Source: Silvania confinis
Lineage (GTDB): Bacteria; Pseudomonadota; Gammaproteobacteria; Enterobacterales; Enterobacteriaceae
Length of the DNA stretch: 64,000 nt
Direction: 5' to 3'
NCBI RefSeq assembly: GCF_025564085.1
Contig: NZ_JAMGZJ010000077.1
Location: forward strand, 62,001-126,000
In this document: positions 1-8,521 of the stretch, piece after piece
How the letters are laid out: each line of letters opens with the position of its first letter
How positions within the stretch are numbered: position 1 is the first letter of the stretch
Position numbers and translations under genes: made by a program
Notes under the pieces: generated by a model
Told to the model about the DNA's origin: nothing
Databases searched by the model: none
What the model saw: the letters and a program-made list of their open reading frames with translations, nothing else

Positions 1-51
1 GAGCTGGTGCGCGACGGACGACTGTTTACCGGTAACCGCAACGACAGCTAA
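1..51 (+). CDS. rsmF: 16S rRNA m5C methyltransferase RsmF, C-terminal end (partial)
   Basis: Only the last 16 codons and the TAA stop (49-51) are in the window; the peptide ends in LFTGNRNDS. RsmF (YebU) methylates a cytosine of 16S rRNA. The assignment rests on the short match to the RsmF C-terminus as I remember it and on the next genes, yebV and yebW, which follow rsmF in E. coli and Salmonella. Nothing more can be judged from so short a piece. Confidence 0.7.
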   Translation, partial: ELVRDGRLFTGNRNDS

Positions 52-154
52 AAAAAGCATTTTTTTACTGGCGGATTTGCTCTCCATTGACCAGGCTGAA
101 AAGTGGGCGACTATACTGGTCGTACCAGAATACAGCACCCTACCGGAGAGCATT

Positions 155-394
155 ATGACGAAAACCAATGTGCGCATTGGCGCATTCGAAATCGATGATG
201 CCGAGTTGAACGGCGATAATCAGGGCGAACGAACGTTAACGATCCCCTGTAAATCTGACCCTGACCTGTGCATGCAGCTTGACGCCTGGGATGCAGACAC
301 CAGCGTTCCGGCAATCCTCGATGGCGAACATTCCGTTCTGTACCGTGAGCATTACGATCAACGTTCTGATGCCTGGATCATGCGCCTTGCCTGA
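155..394 (+). CDS. yebV: small conserved protein YebV
   Basis: A 79-residue protein that matches the enterobacterial YebV family along its whole length (MTKTNVRIGAFEIDDAEL at the start, acidic, no membrane segment). Its function is unknown. The ATG at 155 is chosen because a GGAGAG ribosome binding site sits six bases upstream; an earlier in-frame ATG at 77 has no such site. A possible promoter (TTGACC at 87, TATACT at 112, 19-bp spacing) lies just before it. It is followed by a strong terminator and then yebW, as in E. coli. Confidence 0.9.
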   Translation: MTKTNVRIGAFEIDDAELNGDNQGERTLTIPCKSDPDLCMQLDAWDADTSVPAILDGEHSVLYREHYDQRSDAWIMRLA

Positions 395-403
395 TCCAGA
401 GAG

Positions 404-430
404 AACCCGCCCGCAGGCGGGTTATTTGTT
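404..430 (+). terminator. rho-independent terminator after yebV
   Basis: Stem AACCCGCC (404-411) pairs with GGCGGGTT (416-423) around a CGCA loop and is followed by a T-rich tract. It ends the yebV transcript 10 bases after its stop codon. Confidence 0.85.
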
Positions 431-498
431 GCCTTAATTTCCCCTACCTCGCAATCTTCCCCTACAATATCAACTGAGTAGTTTATGTTGAGGGAATG

Positions 499-690
499 AT
501 GTTCGCACTGGTACTGTTTATCTGTTATTTGGACGCTGGCTGCGAGGACATCGTGGTGGATGTGTACAACACCGAACCACAGTGCGTGGCATCGATGGAC
601 GCTCAGCGTATTCGCCACGGCGGTTGCTTCCCGGTTGAAGATTTTATCGACGGCTTCTGGCGACCGGCGCAAGAGTACGCGGACATGTAG
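499..690 (+). CDS. yebW: small conserved protein YebW
   Basis: A 63-residue protein matching E. coli YebW (MFALVLFICYLDAGCEDIVV), with a hydrophobic N-terminus and three cysteines (residues 9, 15 and 30 region). The function is unknown. Two adjacent ATG codons occur (496 and 499); 499 gives the length usual for the family. The stop codon directly abuts the stop codon of pphA on the other strand, so the two genes converge with no space between them. Confidence 0.88.
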   Translation: MFALVLFICYLDAGCEDIVVDVYNTEPQCVASMDAQRIRHGGCFPVEDFIDGFWRPAQEYADM

Positions 691-1335
691 TTACTGCAGC
701 TGCACCAGGGTTAGCGTGCCGCCAAACACCGCCCCGGTATCGATATAATGCAGGTTGTGGCTGTCGAAACGCTGATTAAGCGGCGTGTGGCCGAACCAGA
801 AGTGATCCGCCCCGGTTATGCCTTCCCCTTCCCCGGCCATTAATCCACGCAAACGATCCCTGTCCCATAAAACACGCTGCTTATCGACAGGTTGGTTCAG
901 CGCGTAGTGCGCGGCAGGATAGTCCGCATGCGCAATGACGTTAACACCATTGGCACAGGTAATTTCGATAATCCACGGCAGGGCTTCACAGCGGGTAAAC
1001 AGATCCACCGCCTGCTGCTTTTGCGTCCCTTGTAATTCAGCAAACCAGACGCCGCCGTTCATCATCCACAGAGCAAACGTATGGGTGTGCAGCGCATCCA
1101 GGGCCATCTGCTCATGGTTTCCGCGCACGGCGCAGAACCACTTTTCGTTGAGAAGCTGCAGGCATTTCACGCTCTGCGGTCCACGATCGATCAGATCGCC
1201 GACGCAAATCAGCAGATCCTGATACGGATCGAGACGGTGCTGCTTGATCGCCTCAATCAGCATCGGATAACAACCGTGCAGATCGCTGACCACCCAGACG
1301 TGTCGCCAGTTGTGACCATCAAGTTTGAGATACAT
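691..1335 (-). CDS. pphA: serine/threonine protein phosphatase 1 PphA
   Basis: A 214-residue metallophosphatase of the PPP (lambda phosphatase-like) family. The metal-binding signatures are visible: D18-x-H20 in VVSDLHGC, GDLIDRG at 46-52, RGNHE at 71-75, then a later His in AHADYP and GHTP. PphA dephosphorylates phosphoproteins and in E. coli responds to misfolded protein stress. The start at 1335 is preceded by a GGAGG site; the frame stays open further upstream but without support. It is the last host gene before the prophage. In E. coli the sdsR/ryeA locus lies directly behind it. Confidence 0.92.
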   Translation of the reverse strand: MYLKLDGHNWRHVWVVSDLHGCYPMLIEAIKQHRLDPYQDLLICVGDLIDRGPQSVKCLQLLNEKWFCAVRGNHEQMALDALHTHTFALWMMNGGVWFAELQGTQKQQAVDLFTRCEALPWIIEITCANGVNVIAHADYPAAHYALNQPVDKQRVLWDRDRLRGLMAGEGEGITGADHFWFGHTPLNQRFDSHNLHYIDTGAVFGGTLTLVQLQ

Positions 1336-1463
1336 AGCGCCTCCTCTGTTCAGTATAGTCGCTGCATAGCCCCGACTGATGCCTGCTGGCACGCGGTTTT
1401 ATCGCTAATGCCTGCTTTCGCCGGTAATAAGCAATAATTTAACAAAACGGCTAAAAAGCGCTG

Positions 1464-1562
1464 GACTTCCTCATGCGGGAGTGTGGTATGGTTTAACGAA
1501 GAACAGAGGATGTTGCCCGCCTGTGAAAGTGCGTAACGGAAAAATACGTTTACTTTCAACAG
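1464..1562 (+). promoter_or_regulatory. displaced 5' part of ryeA (promoter and leader)
   Basis: In E. coli the RNA ryeA starts a short distance before the sdsR terminator and runs antisense through sdsR. Here the host DNA between pphA and the left attachment site should carry that promoter and leader, while the rest of ryeA is 45 kb away at 46971-47174. A weak -10-like TATGGT lies at 1487-1492; I see no clear -35. Transcription from here would now enter the prophage left end. The assignment is by position, not by a recognised promoter. Confidence 0.4.
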
Positions 1563-1590
1563 ATAAAAAGAGACCGAATACGATTCCTGT
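1563..1590. repeat. left attachment site attL (28-bp core)
   Basis: Identical in all 28 bases to 46943-46970; the flanks differ on both sides. On the right the same bases are the 3' half of the sdsR terminator, so this copy is the duplicated att core. Confidence 0.92.
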
Positions 1591-1891
1591 TTACGGTGTA
1601 GCCTGAGTTATCCGCTTTAAATCAATAAGTTACGTTACAAAACCCACATAAATAAACGTTACAAAACTTACCATTACCTCCTTTGAAGATCAAACCCTTG
1701 CCACGCTATTCGAGTGCGCGACGAGTAAACTTCGTGGTGAGACTACACCTCGGAAAAGCTTCCTCATCAAATCGCTGACGCACTCTACAGACTCTTATCA
1801 AAACTATTCGCAGCACCTTCCAAAAGCAAACCCTTACGCTTTACCCGGCACACCTCCCTGTGCAAACTCACCACCGATCCGTTGTAAGGCG
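1591..1891. other. prophage left end, noncoding; probable integrase arm region
   Basis: About 300 bases with no convincing gene. The first third is AT-rich and contains the exact 12-bp direct repeat ACGTTACAAAAC at 1632-1643 and 1656-1667, 24 bp apart, within 80 bp of the attachment core. That is where arm-type binding sites of lambda-family integrases are found. The rest (1700-1891) shows nothing I can name; a 61-codon open frame at 1785-1970 has no supporting signal. Confidence 0.5.
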
Positions 1892-2185
1892 CTAAGCGGT
1901 TACAGCAAAGTAAACTGCAGAGCATGCCAGCACGGGAACCACCCAGTCGAGCAGGCTGGGCGGATTCCATGCGCGCCAGTCAAACCCACCCCACCACGGC
2001 ATGTTGGCCCGCTTGCCGTTGCCGAATTGCGCTATCCATCGATACTCAGTCTGGGCGTGCTCGCGGGAAATAAACCAGATGCATCCCAACAAGCCTCCAG
2101 TTATCCAATCCCCAGAGATAAAGCCATATGCAGCCTGAGCTGCGACAGCGGCCACAGCATGAAGCAGAGGTGAAATATCACGCAT
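1892..2185 (-). CDS. small phage membrane protein of unknown function
   Basis: A 97-residue protein not assigned to a family. Two hydrophobic stretches (about residues 5-38 and 78-97) flank a polar middle with GNGKRANMPWWGGFDWRAWNP. AGGAGA lies six bases before the ATG at 2185, and the gene follows the tailspike gene by 17 bases on the same strand, so it is probably the last gene of the late operon. Genes in this place are often conversion or exclusion morons, but nothing in the sequence shows that here. Confidence 0.7.
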   Translation of the reverse strand: MRDISPLLHAVAAVAAQAAYGFISGDWITGGLLGCIWFISREHAQTEYRWIAQFGNGKRANMPWWGGFDWRAWNPPSLLDWVVPVLACSAVYFAVTA

Positions 2186-2202
2186 TTATCTCTCCTGTAT
2201 GC

Positions 2203-4038
2203 TCATGCTGTGGTGATGCCAAATCTAAAGGTTCCGCCAGTAGTTACTCCATAAACCCTGAAAGTCAGTTTGCTCGCAGTTGACGCTGCGTAGTCATAAA
2301 CCACCCTTATAGCCTGACCAGGATTATTTACCGGCCGGGCGTCTGCGTAATTCGGCGCGCTTTTGAACCTGTTCGGCGGTAAATCCACTGTGAATGAACT
2401 GTCACCTACGGTCAGAGCAACCGTCGGACTAAGGCTGGCAATTGGCGTGTGTAAATTAAAGCTACTGTCGAGATTTGCGTCGAAGGTAATTGCATCAGCG
2501 ATCTGGTTATAAGCATTAGGGCCGATAACGATATTGGCTGCGCTATTGGTTTGGCCGAGCACATTCTGGAATTTGGTGAAGGTATTACCCAGTATGGACA
2601 TCAGGAATGTATACGATCCGTTGTAGGCATTCGTGAAGCTAAACGCAACATTACTTGCGTCTGCAAGATTCAGGTTTATCCCTGAGAACGTAGATCCAGA
2701 GAAAGTAATCTGTTCGCCGTAATCCAGTGTCACCATTGGGCCAGCCACATACCCCAGCGCGCCGTTATTCCCCTTCCTTAAATCACAATCGGCAAAGCGG
2801 GCGTTGGTCAGTGCAGCGCCCTGGAAATTCAGGCATTGTTCGGTTGAATCGATGTGTCCGGTAACGTGCCATGCCGCACACCAGTTTTTAGCCTTGATGC
2901 CGTTCTTAACACCGACGATTTCGAAGTCTGAAAGATAATAACTGGTAATGCCACCTGCGGCATTGCTGAACGGCGCGGTTTCAAGCCCGTAATATGCCCG
3001 GAGAATATAGAAATTGCTGGCTGTGATAGCTCTGATAACGCTGACTTTGGGATCAGTTGTCTTAAGTCTGAAGCCCGCTGTCGCTGAATTTGTTTGCGCA
3101 GCAGTCGTTTTGTTATTGAGCGTAAAGCCATTAATATTCAGGCCACCACAGTCAATAGCTTCAATACCACAATTCCAGTAGTTCCCAGTAGCAATATCAC
3201 CATACGCATCGACATTACCAATAATCAGCTTGTCGATATCACCCACTACAACCTGCGCGGCAGCCTGACTTGCAGCATCGGTGGATATTGACACCAGCGG
3301 TCCGCAGTTAGGGATTGTTGAGTTAAATGTCACATCGCGCAAACAGACCATTGCCTGAGAAGCGTAACCCAGCGATATCTTGAGCAATGGTGTTGATGCA
3401 TCTCCAGAGAATTTAACTTTTGAAATTCCCCTTCCCGCTCCAAATATTACTGCTGACTTTGCAATGATTAAGCTGCGGTCAATTAAATACTCACCAGGCT
3501 GAATGTTGATATAGCCAACTTGATCTAAAGAAGCCTGGAAAGCTGCGGTCGATAACTTCACGCCGGTCGGGTCGGCTCCTCCCGCAAATCCATACCATGT
3601 AATCGGTTTTAGAAGTCCGCCAACAAGACCCGCGCCACCTGGAGCGGCTAATTCTTGCCGTAATGCAGCATCTCCAACACTAACAAAATGGACAGAATCA
3701 ATAATCCAGGATGCAGAGTTATTGCCGGAAGTAGTGAATGGTAAGCTGGTTGCTGCGGTAAGTTTCCAGAACTCATCCTGGTAGCGGATTAGCTGATTAT
3801 ATTCTGTAATTACCAGTGGTCCGGAAGTGTAATCCCCAATAACCTTATAACCTGAATTTTGAATAAACAGGTTAAACCGCTCTTCCATTCCCCAGAAGGT
3901 TTGCCTGCCTCTACCAAACCTGTCCTTCCAAATCGCTTGGGTGATATCGTTTGCCGCGAAGTCCAGATTCTGGGAGTTATCAAAAAGATCCTTGGGGTCA
4001 GTAGATCCCAGCGGATTATTAGTGGCGTATTTAGTCAT
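2203..4038 (-). CDS. tailspike / tail fibre protein with beta-helix domain
   Basis: 611 residues. The N-terminus (MTKYATNNPLGSTDPKDLFD) is the particle-binding type shared by many enterobacterial phage tailspikes. From about residue 135 there is a pectate-lyase-like N-cap (WYGFAGGADPTGVKLSTAAF, then PGEYLID near 175), followed by a long Asn/Gly/Ser-rich region typical of a right-handed parallel beta-helix. Such proteins bind, and often cleave, capsule or O-antigen; which substrate applies cannot be told. The start at 4038 has GGAGCG upstream; an earlier in-frame start at 4053 lies in the terminator tail. It lies directly downstream of the J-like gene behind a terminator hairpin. Confidence 0.85.
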   Translation of the reverse strand: MTKYATNNPLGSTDPKDLFDNSQNLDFAANDITQAIWKDRFGRGRQTFWGMEERFNLFIQNSGYKVIGDYTSGPLVITEYNQLIRYQDEFWKLTAATSLPFTTSGNNSASWIIDSVHFVSVGDAALRQELAAPGGAGLVGGLLKPITWYGFAGGADPTGVKLSTAAFQASLDQVGYINIQPGEYLIDRSLIIAKSAVIFGAGRGISKVKFSGDASTPLLKISLGYASQAMVCLRDVTFNSTIPNCGPLVSISTDAASQAAAQVVVGDIDKLIIGNVDAYGDIATGNYWNCGIEAIDCGGLNINGFTLNNKTTAAQTNSATAGFRLKTTDPKVSVIRAITASNFYILRAYYGLETAPFSNAAGGITSYYLSDFEIVGVKNGIKAKNWCAAWHVTGHIDSTEQCLNFQGAALTNARFADCDLRKGNNGALGYVAGPMVTLDYGEQITFSGSTFSGINLNLADASNVAFSFTNAYNGSYTFLMSILGNTFTKFQNVLGQTNSAANIVIGPNAYNQIADAITFDANLDSSFNLHTPIASLSPTVALTVGDSSFTVDLPPNRFKSAPNYADARPVNNPGQAIRVVYDYAASTASKLTFRVYGVTTGGTFRFGITTA

Positions 4039-4052
4039 GCTCGCTCCGGGCA

Positions 4053-4076
4053 TAAAAAAACCCGCCGAAGCGGGTT
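4053..4076 (-). terminator. hairpin terminator between the J-like gene and the tailspike gene
   Basis: Read on the minus strand: AACCCGC, loop TTCG, GCGGGTT, then a run of seven T. It begins 20 bases after the J-like stop codon, and the ribosome binding site of the tailspike follows straight after the T run. Confidence 0.8.
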
Positions 4077-4095
4077 AGATAATTTGAAAATGCTG

Positions 4096-7000
4096 TTAAG
4101 AGACGTCACCGGGGTAATTCGCGTCATCGTACTGGTATTTCCCCGGGTGATACTGAATCGCCGTTACCTGACTGATACCGTCACTCCCTGGGGATATTTC
4201 ACCCACCAGCGCGTCATACGGCACACGCACCGACGAACAGAAAAGCAGGCGCGGCGGCTCAATGTACGCGTCGTTCATCGCCCACAACTCAGGCTCCAGT
4301 GCTGCGCTGTACGGCACCGAAACAGTGAAGTCATCGATACGTGTTGGCACCAGCATTTCCGCCGCCCGACCGTCCTGGTGGCGGATGATCACGCGCGGGT
4401 TTTCGAAGGACCAGTCAGGCGGCTCGCTAAGCACCATGGTGATTTTGCTGCTGTCATAGGTCATATCAGCAATCAGGCAGCTCAGCGTCTGACCGCCCGG
4501 GATGTCGTCGGCCAGCACAATGCGATCCATGAACTGATAACAGAGCGCGTCCATTTCAGTAGAGGTGGTGTGCTGCAGGCGCTGCAGTTGGTAGCCCAGC
4601 AACCGGCGCATACCGATACGATAAGCGCGATCGGCGTTCAGCACGCCGTCCAGTTTGAAGTCTTCCACCTTCTGCGGCGTTGCGCTCCCCGGCAGCCGGC
4701 ATTGCACCGTCTCTTCCGCCCAGGTTGTGCTGCTGATGTACGTAACGTCCACGGCGTCGTAATCGTCCTGACTCGGTGCCTTGAACGCCGTCTGCAGCTC
4801 CTCGGTAGTTTCCTGTGGGGTGATCATGCCGACCCAGGGCTTTACCCCTTCCCGTCCAGCAGAAATCAGCCCGTCAGAAAGCAGGAAGTAACCCATGCCG
4901 GCAGAGACTATTGTCTGCAGCACCTCGAGTGCTGACTTGCTGTCGCTTGTCGCCCAGTCGAAGGTTTCCCCGCGCGGTGTCCAGTAAGTTGACTCGAGTG
5001 CGTCGATCGCCGCGGTGTCAATCTGGCTGGAAGTGAACCCCAGCGATTCCAGAACGTGATAGAGCGCGCCGCTAATGCTGCGTGAAGCGTGACCGTTATA
5101 CAGCCGGGTTGGCGTGACACTGATGCGGCGGTCAGACATGGCCGCCAGCCGGTTCCCGGTGCGCACCGTCAGCGCCATGGTGGTGACGCCTTCGTATTTT
5201 GCCGGGCGCTTGCTAAGCCGTGAACGCAGTGCCTGCCAGAATACCTGGTCGCGCGTGCTGCCACCCTTAACCGGTTCGGTGCGGCGCATCCGGATCTCAT
5301 ATTGCCCCGGCGATACGTTATAGCGATGCGTAAACCCGATCTGATTTTCGGTGCTGCGTGAGTAGAACGGGGACTGCTGCTGCCAGGCGGTGGCGCCAAC
5401 CTTGCGATACTGGATCACCAGCCGCACCGGCATCGACCGCTTATTGCCCGCGTCCGTGTAACGAACCAGACCGCTCTGGAAGTTAATATTCACCTCGAAA
5501 GCGTCCAGCGTTTCGCCATCCGGACAGGCAAGGAACGGCCCCAGCCATTCGTAATCGTCGCTAACTCCCGTTACCGTTGCATCCAGCAGCGTGCGTTCAG
5601 TGAATCCTGGCCAGGATGGATCCGCTGTGGTGACTGGCTCACCGCCAGGCCCAATGGTTACCGTAAGGCGCTCAACGGTGACCGTCTGACTGTCGACGTC
5701 GGTGATCCGGAACTGATTGCCGAAAAGGCCCAGTGAGAAGCGCTGATTACCCTCCGGCAAGCCGGTGAACGGCGTACCGGCGGCGCTGTTATACGCCAGG
5801 GTAATGTGCGCCCTGACCGCTGCCGTTCCGCCGGTTGATTTCACGCCCGGCGTGTTGACGGGCGCTGCGCCAAATACTGCATCGGGCAGCACGCTGTTGG
5901 TGATCGCGCCACCCGCAAATGGGCTGCTTTCCTCACCAATTTGCAGCCGCCCGCTGTTATCGCGGGCAACCAGACCGGAGCCGGAGAGTTGGGAGGTGAT
6001 CGAGGAAACCAGCCCCGACATGGTGACGTAGTTTGTCACCAGCGAAACCGGGTAAGTCGTACCCTGCCAGCTCAGGCTGAATGTCACCGGTGCGCTGCTG
6101 AAATCGTAGGTCGTCGGCGCTGCACTCGCGGTAATTGTCGCAGAGCTGCCGCCCACCCCTGGTACCGCCGGTACGCCAGGGGCGTAAGTGGCGACCACCA
6201 GATCGTAATCATTGCCGTTGTAGTTCAGCGTCACAGGCAGTCCTACGACTGGAGCCAGCTCTTCAATGCCGCCGTAAATAACGCTGTAGCCGCCGGAAGA
6301 CACCACCGTGAATGAATCAGGTGCCAGTACGGTGATTACCGTTCCGGCCGTCCATGATGGCGGGATCTCTGCATCACCGCCAGAGGATGACACATCTACC
6401 AGCGTGATTGCGTTACCGGACACTACCAGCGCGTCAGCGATGATGCTGACTGTCTCCGGCCCGCTCGACCCGAGGTCTAACCCGGCGGTGCCGGAACCTG
6501 TGTTGCCTACTTCCGGACTGTTGAACCAGTTCTCAGTGCGTGCATCACCGGACACCACCGCACCTGGCGGATAAAGGGTGTAACGGATGTCGGTACCGAA
6601 CGCAGAGATGGGCGTATTGCCGATCCGGATATCAGACTGGTTGATGACCATATTGCCGACGCCGACGCACAGTAACATGCTCGTTTCCATGCTGGTCTCA
6701 TTCACAAAGCGGCTCACCGGCTGCAATGCGTAATCGGGCCAGACACGGTATCTGCCAAAAATCTCCCTGATTGCCCCTCCCAGCTTTGCCGCATTCGCCT
6801 TCGCCGGGTTCAGGTCAATCTGGTCTCCGTTGCCGGGCTGAGCAGCGCTGCCCGGCTGCGACATGGTGCTCATCATGTAGATAGAGTACGCCGCCGACGC
6901 GACGGCGATCGCAACGGCAGTCCAGACCAGCCAGGCAGGCGCTGCCGGTCCGAACGGCACGGGATACAGTCGCACGTCATCATCCGGGGTGATAATTTGC

Positions 7001-7179
7001 GAGCCCCACTCACCAGGAGGGATCGAAACACCATTCAAATCGAGCGCTACCGGGTGGACCATATCAGGCCGCCAGCCCTGCACGTTTCTGGCAAACCAGC
7101 CCGCAATGGTGGTGCTGGCGTGCTGATGTGTCTCCAGCGGTTCGCCTTCGAGCCGGGATGGGTAAATTCGGATCGTCAC
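4096..7179 (-). CDS. tail tip attachment protein J-like, with an I-like N-terminal domain
   Basis: 1027 residues, the central tail hub / host specificity protein of siphoviruses with lambda-type tails. Residues 1-75 look like a small beta-grasp domain, followed by a hydrophobic stretch at 82-103 and then NPAKANAAKLGGAIREIFGR (124-143); in lambda such an N-terminal arrangement belongs to protein I, so this looks like an I-J fusion. The middle and C-terminal parts carry J/Phage-tail_3-like sequence (RLSKRPAKYEGVTTMALTV, then RYRIGMRRLLGYQLQR-like segment). Its start overlaps the stop of the NlpC/P60-like gene by four bases. It should sit at the distal end of the tail and contact the receptor. 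Confidence 0.85.
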   Translation of the reverse strand: MTIRIYPSRLEGEPLETHQHASTTIAGWFARNVQGWRPDMVHPVALDLNGVSIPPGEWGSQIITPDDDVRLYPVPFGPAAPAWLVWTAVAIAVASAAYSIYMMSTMSQPGSAAQPGNGDQIDLNPAKANAAKLGGAIREIFGRYRVWPDYALQPVSRFVNETSMETSMLLCVGVGNMVINQSDIRIGNTPISAFGTDIRYTLYPPGAVVSGDARTENWFNSPEVGNTGSGTAGLDLGSSGPETVSIIADALVVSGNAITLVDVSSSGGDAEIPPSWTAGTVITVLAPDSFTVVSSGGYSVIYGGIEELAPVVGLPVTLNYNGNDYDLVVATYAPGVPAVPGVGGSSATITASAAPTTYDFSSAPVTFSLSWQGTTYPVSLVTNYVTMSGLVSSITSQLSGSGLVARDNSGRLQIGEESSPFAGGAITNSVLPDAVFGAAPVNTPGVKSTGGTAAVRAHITLAYNSAAGTPFTGLPEGNQRFSLGLFGNQFRITDVDSQTVTVERLTVTIGPGGEPVTTADPSWPGFTERTLLDATVTGVSDDYEWLGPFLACPDGETLDAFEVNINFQSGLVRYTDAGNKRSMPVRLVIQYRKVGATAWQQQSPFYSRSTENQIGFTHRYNVSPGQYEIRMRRTEPVKGGSTRDQVFWQALRSRLSKRPAKYEGVTTMALTVRTGNRLAAMSDRRISVTPTRLYNGHASRSISGALYHVLESLGFTSSQIDTAAIDALESTYWTPRGETFDWATSDSKSALEVLQTIVSAGMGYFLLSDGLISAGREGVKPWVGMITPQETTEELQTAFKAPSQDDYDAVDVTYISSTTWAEETVQCRLPGSATPQKVEDFKLDGVLNADRAYRIGMRRLLGYQLQRLQHTTSTEMDALCYQFMDRIVLADDIPGGQTLSCLIADMTYDSSKITMVLSEPPDWSFENPRVIIRHQDGRAAEMLVPTRIDDFTVSVPYSAALEPELWAMNDAYIEPPRLLFCSSVRVPYDALVGEISPGSDGISQVTAIQYHPGKYQYDDANYPGDVS

Positions 7180-7556
7180 TTATAGAACTCCACTTTGACG
7201 TACTGCCGGAGAAAGCGAGCCAGCGGCAAGATGGTCACGTTGCGTTTGGGGTTAGCCTCGAGGACGTGTAACGCCCCATTCACGGTGACTGCAATCCCCA
7301 GGTGCGTAACCAGACCCGCGGTGTAACAGGCCGCCACTGCGCCATCTTCGGGCTCGCATTTCTGGACCCTGCTGCGGAAACTGTTGTAGGTGTCATTCAT
7401 CTGACAGCCTTCGTTGATCACTCCCTCAAACACAGGCCACTGCGGCAGGCCGAGATCGCGCCGCACTTCGTGAATTACGCCATAACAGTCCAGAATCGGG
7501 TAAGCGCGGCCGCCCATCCGCCAGATGACGGAGAGGTATTTGTCAGGATTGAACAT
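7176..7556 (-). CDS. NlpC/P60-like tail tip peptidase (lambda K position)
   Basis: 126 residues. The Cys/His pattern of NlpC/P60 cysteine peptidases is visible: C24 in LDCYGVIHEVRRDLG and H85 in VTHLGIAV, with a polar third position near residues 99-101. In lambda-type tails this position (after M and L, before I/J) is held by K, a peptidoglycan-active tail assembly protein. The order tape measure - M-like - L-like - this gene - J-like fits. Catalytic activity is inferred, not shown. Confidence 0.75.
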   Translation of the reverse strand: MFNPDKYLSVIWRMGGRAYPILDCYGVIHEVRRDLGLPQWPVFEGVINEGCQMNDTYNSFRSRVQKCEPEDGAVAACYTAGLVTHLGIAVTVNGALHVLEANPKRNVTILPLARFLRQYVKVEFYK

Positions 7557-7565
7557 GGTGATTTC

Positions 7566-8054
7566 CTACTGCAGGTAGCGAAGGCCCGGGAAGCCAGGCA
7601 GCGTGTAGCGGTAGCGCGGCCACGCAGTTTTGAGAATGTTCAGAAAGCCCGCAGTGATCTGGACTTCGGTCGCTTTCCAGTAACCATCTTTAATCTGAAG
7701 AACTATCGGTGGTGAAGCCGGTGCGTTCAGCTGTGTTGATATGTACTGCCGCATGATCAGCTTAGCGTCGTTCAGGTTGCTCAGCGCTTTACGGATAGCG
7801 GTGGAAACCACCCCGTCGATATTGCTGACCGCAAACTTCAGGTCCTGCGTACCGTCACTATTTCTTGCTGGTAGCGCAACGGCCATGGCAGCCGCCTGGA
7901 ACGTCACTGACGCACCGCTTTCCGTGACAGCGGTGATATCCTCGAAGTTCTCAACCAGCCAATATTCCTGTCCGCCGACGGTAATCTGGAGTGTGTTGAA
8001 GAGGATCTCGCTGCCGCCGCTGGCGTAAAGCCTGTTGAGCGTTGGGATTGTCAT
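7566..8054 (-). CDS. DUF1833-like minor tail protein (lambda L position)
   Basis: 162 residues resembling DUF1833 phage tail proteins (SEILFNTLQITVGGQEYWLV near the N-terminus; a C-terminal part rich in aromatic residues). It lies where lambda has L. The ATG at 8054 overlaps the TGA of the upstream gene (ATGA), which supports translational coupling and this start over a GTG at 8066. Probably a structural part of the tail tip. Confidence 0.7.
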   Translation of the reverse strand: MTIPTLNRLYASGGSEILFNTLQITVGGQEYWLVENFEDITAVTESGASVTFQAAAMAVALPARNSDGTQDLKFAVSNIDGVVSTAIRKALSNLNDAKLIMRQYISTQLNAPASPPIVLQIKDGYWKATEVQITAGFLNILKTAWPRYRYTLPGFPGLRYLQ

Positions 8055-8521
8055 GCTTCCGGCCACTCCTTATTGAGCGCGTAATCAATAATGCTCTGCC
8101 CGACGATGAACTCAGGGAAATTACCCCAGCCAGGCGGCAGAATTGGACGTTCCCACAGTTCCAGTGTTGCCGTGAATTTCCAGAACCCTAACCCGAACAG
8201 CACTGGCCCATCGTAGATATCCTTGAACCGGCAGACGTAGTCCCCGACACCCATCGGCGTACGCATGCGCATGTTGAACCACGCTGCGCCGTCGGTGATT
8301 ACATCCCGGAACCACACCTCGAACAGTTGAGACTGTGCATCATTAAACACCCATGAAACGCCCGCCTCAGTCGGAACCGAAGTGTATTTGCGTCGCTGGC
8401 GCGTGCGGCCGGATGTCATGGTTGAGCGCTGAAGAGGGCTTACCGGAGTGAATCCATGCCCGGAGCGCTGGGGCATTGGCAGGTACTCATGGGGGTAGTT
8501 GATGTCGGATTGCTTACCCAT
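8051..8521 (-). CDS. minor tail protein (lambda M position)
   Basis: 156 residues, not assigned to a named family. It contains many aromatic residues and a basic segment (GRTRQRRKYTSV near 38-49). The gene directly follows the tape measure gene (TAATG overlap) and overlaps the next gene by four bases, the place of the tail tip gene M in lambda. The tail role is inferred from position only. Confidence 0.65.
   Translation of the reverse strand: MGKQSDINYPHEYLPMPQRSGHGFTPVSPLQRSTMTSGRTRQRRKYTSVPTEAGVSWVFNDAQSQLFEVWFRDVITDGAAWFNMRMRTPMGVGDYVCRFKDIYDGPVLFGLGFWKFTATLELWERPILPPGWGNFPEFIVGQSIIDYALNKEWPEA

Noticed and set aside
1785..1970. 61-codon minus-strand frame at the prophage left end
   Set aside because: Overlaps the better supported membrane protein gene, no ribosome site, no recognisable domain.
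3859..4935. 358-codon open frame on the plus strand opposite the J-like gene
   Set aside because: Antisense to a clear tail gene, no ribosome site, Arg/His/Gln-rich composition typical of a shadow frame in GC-rich coding DNA.
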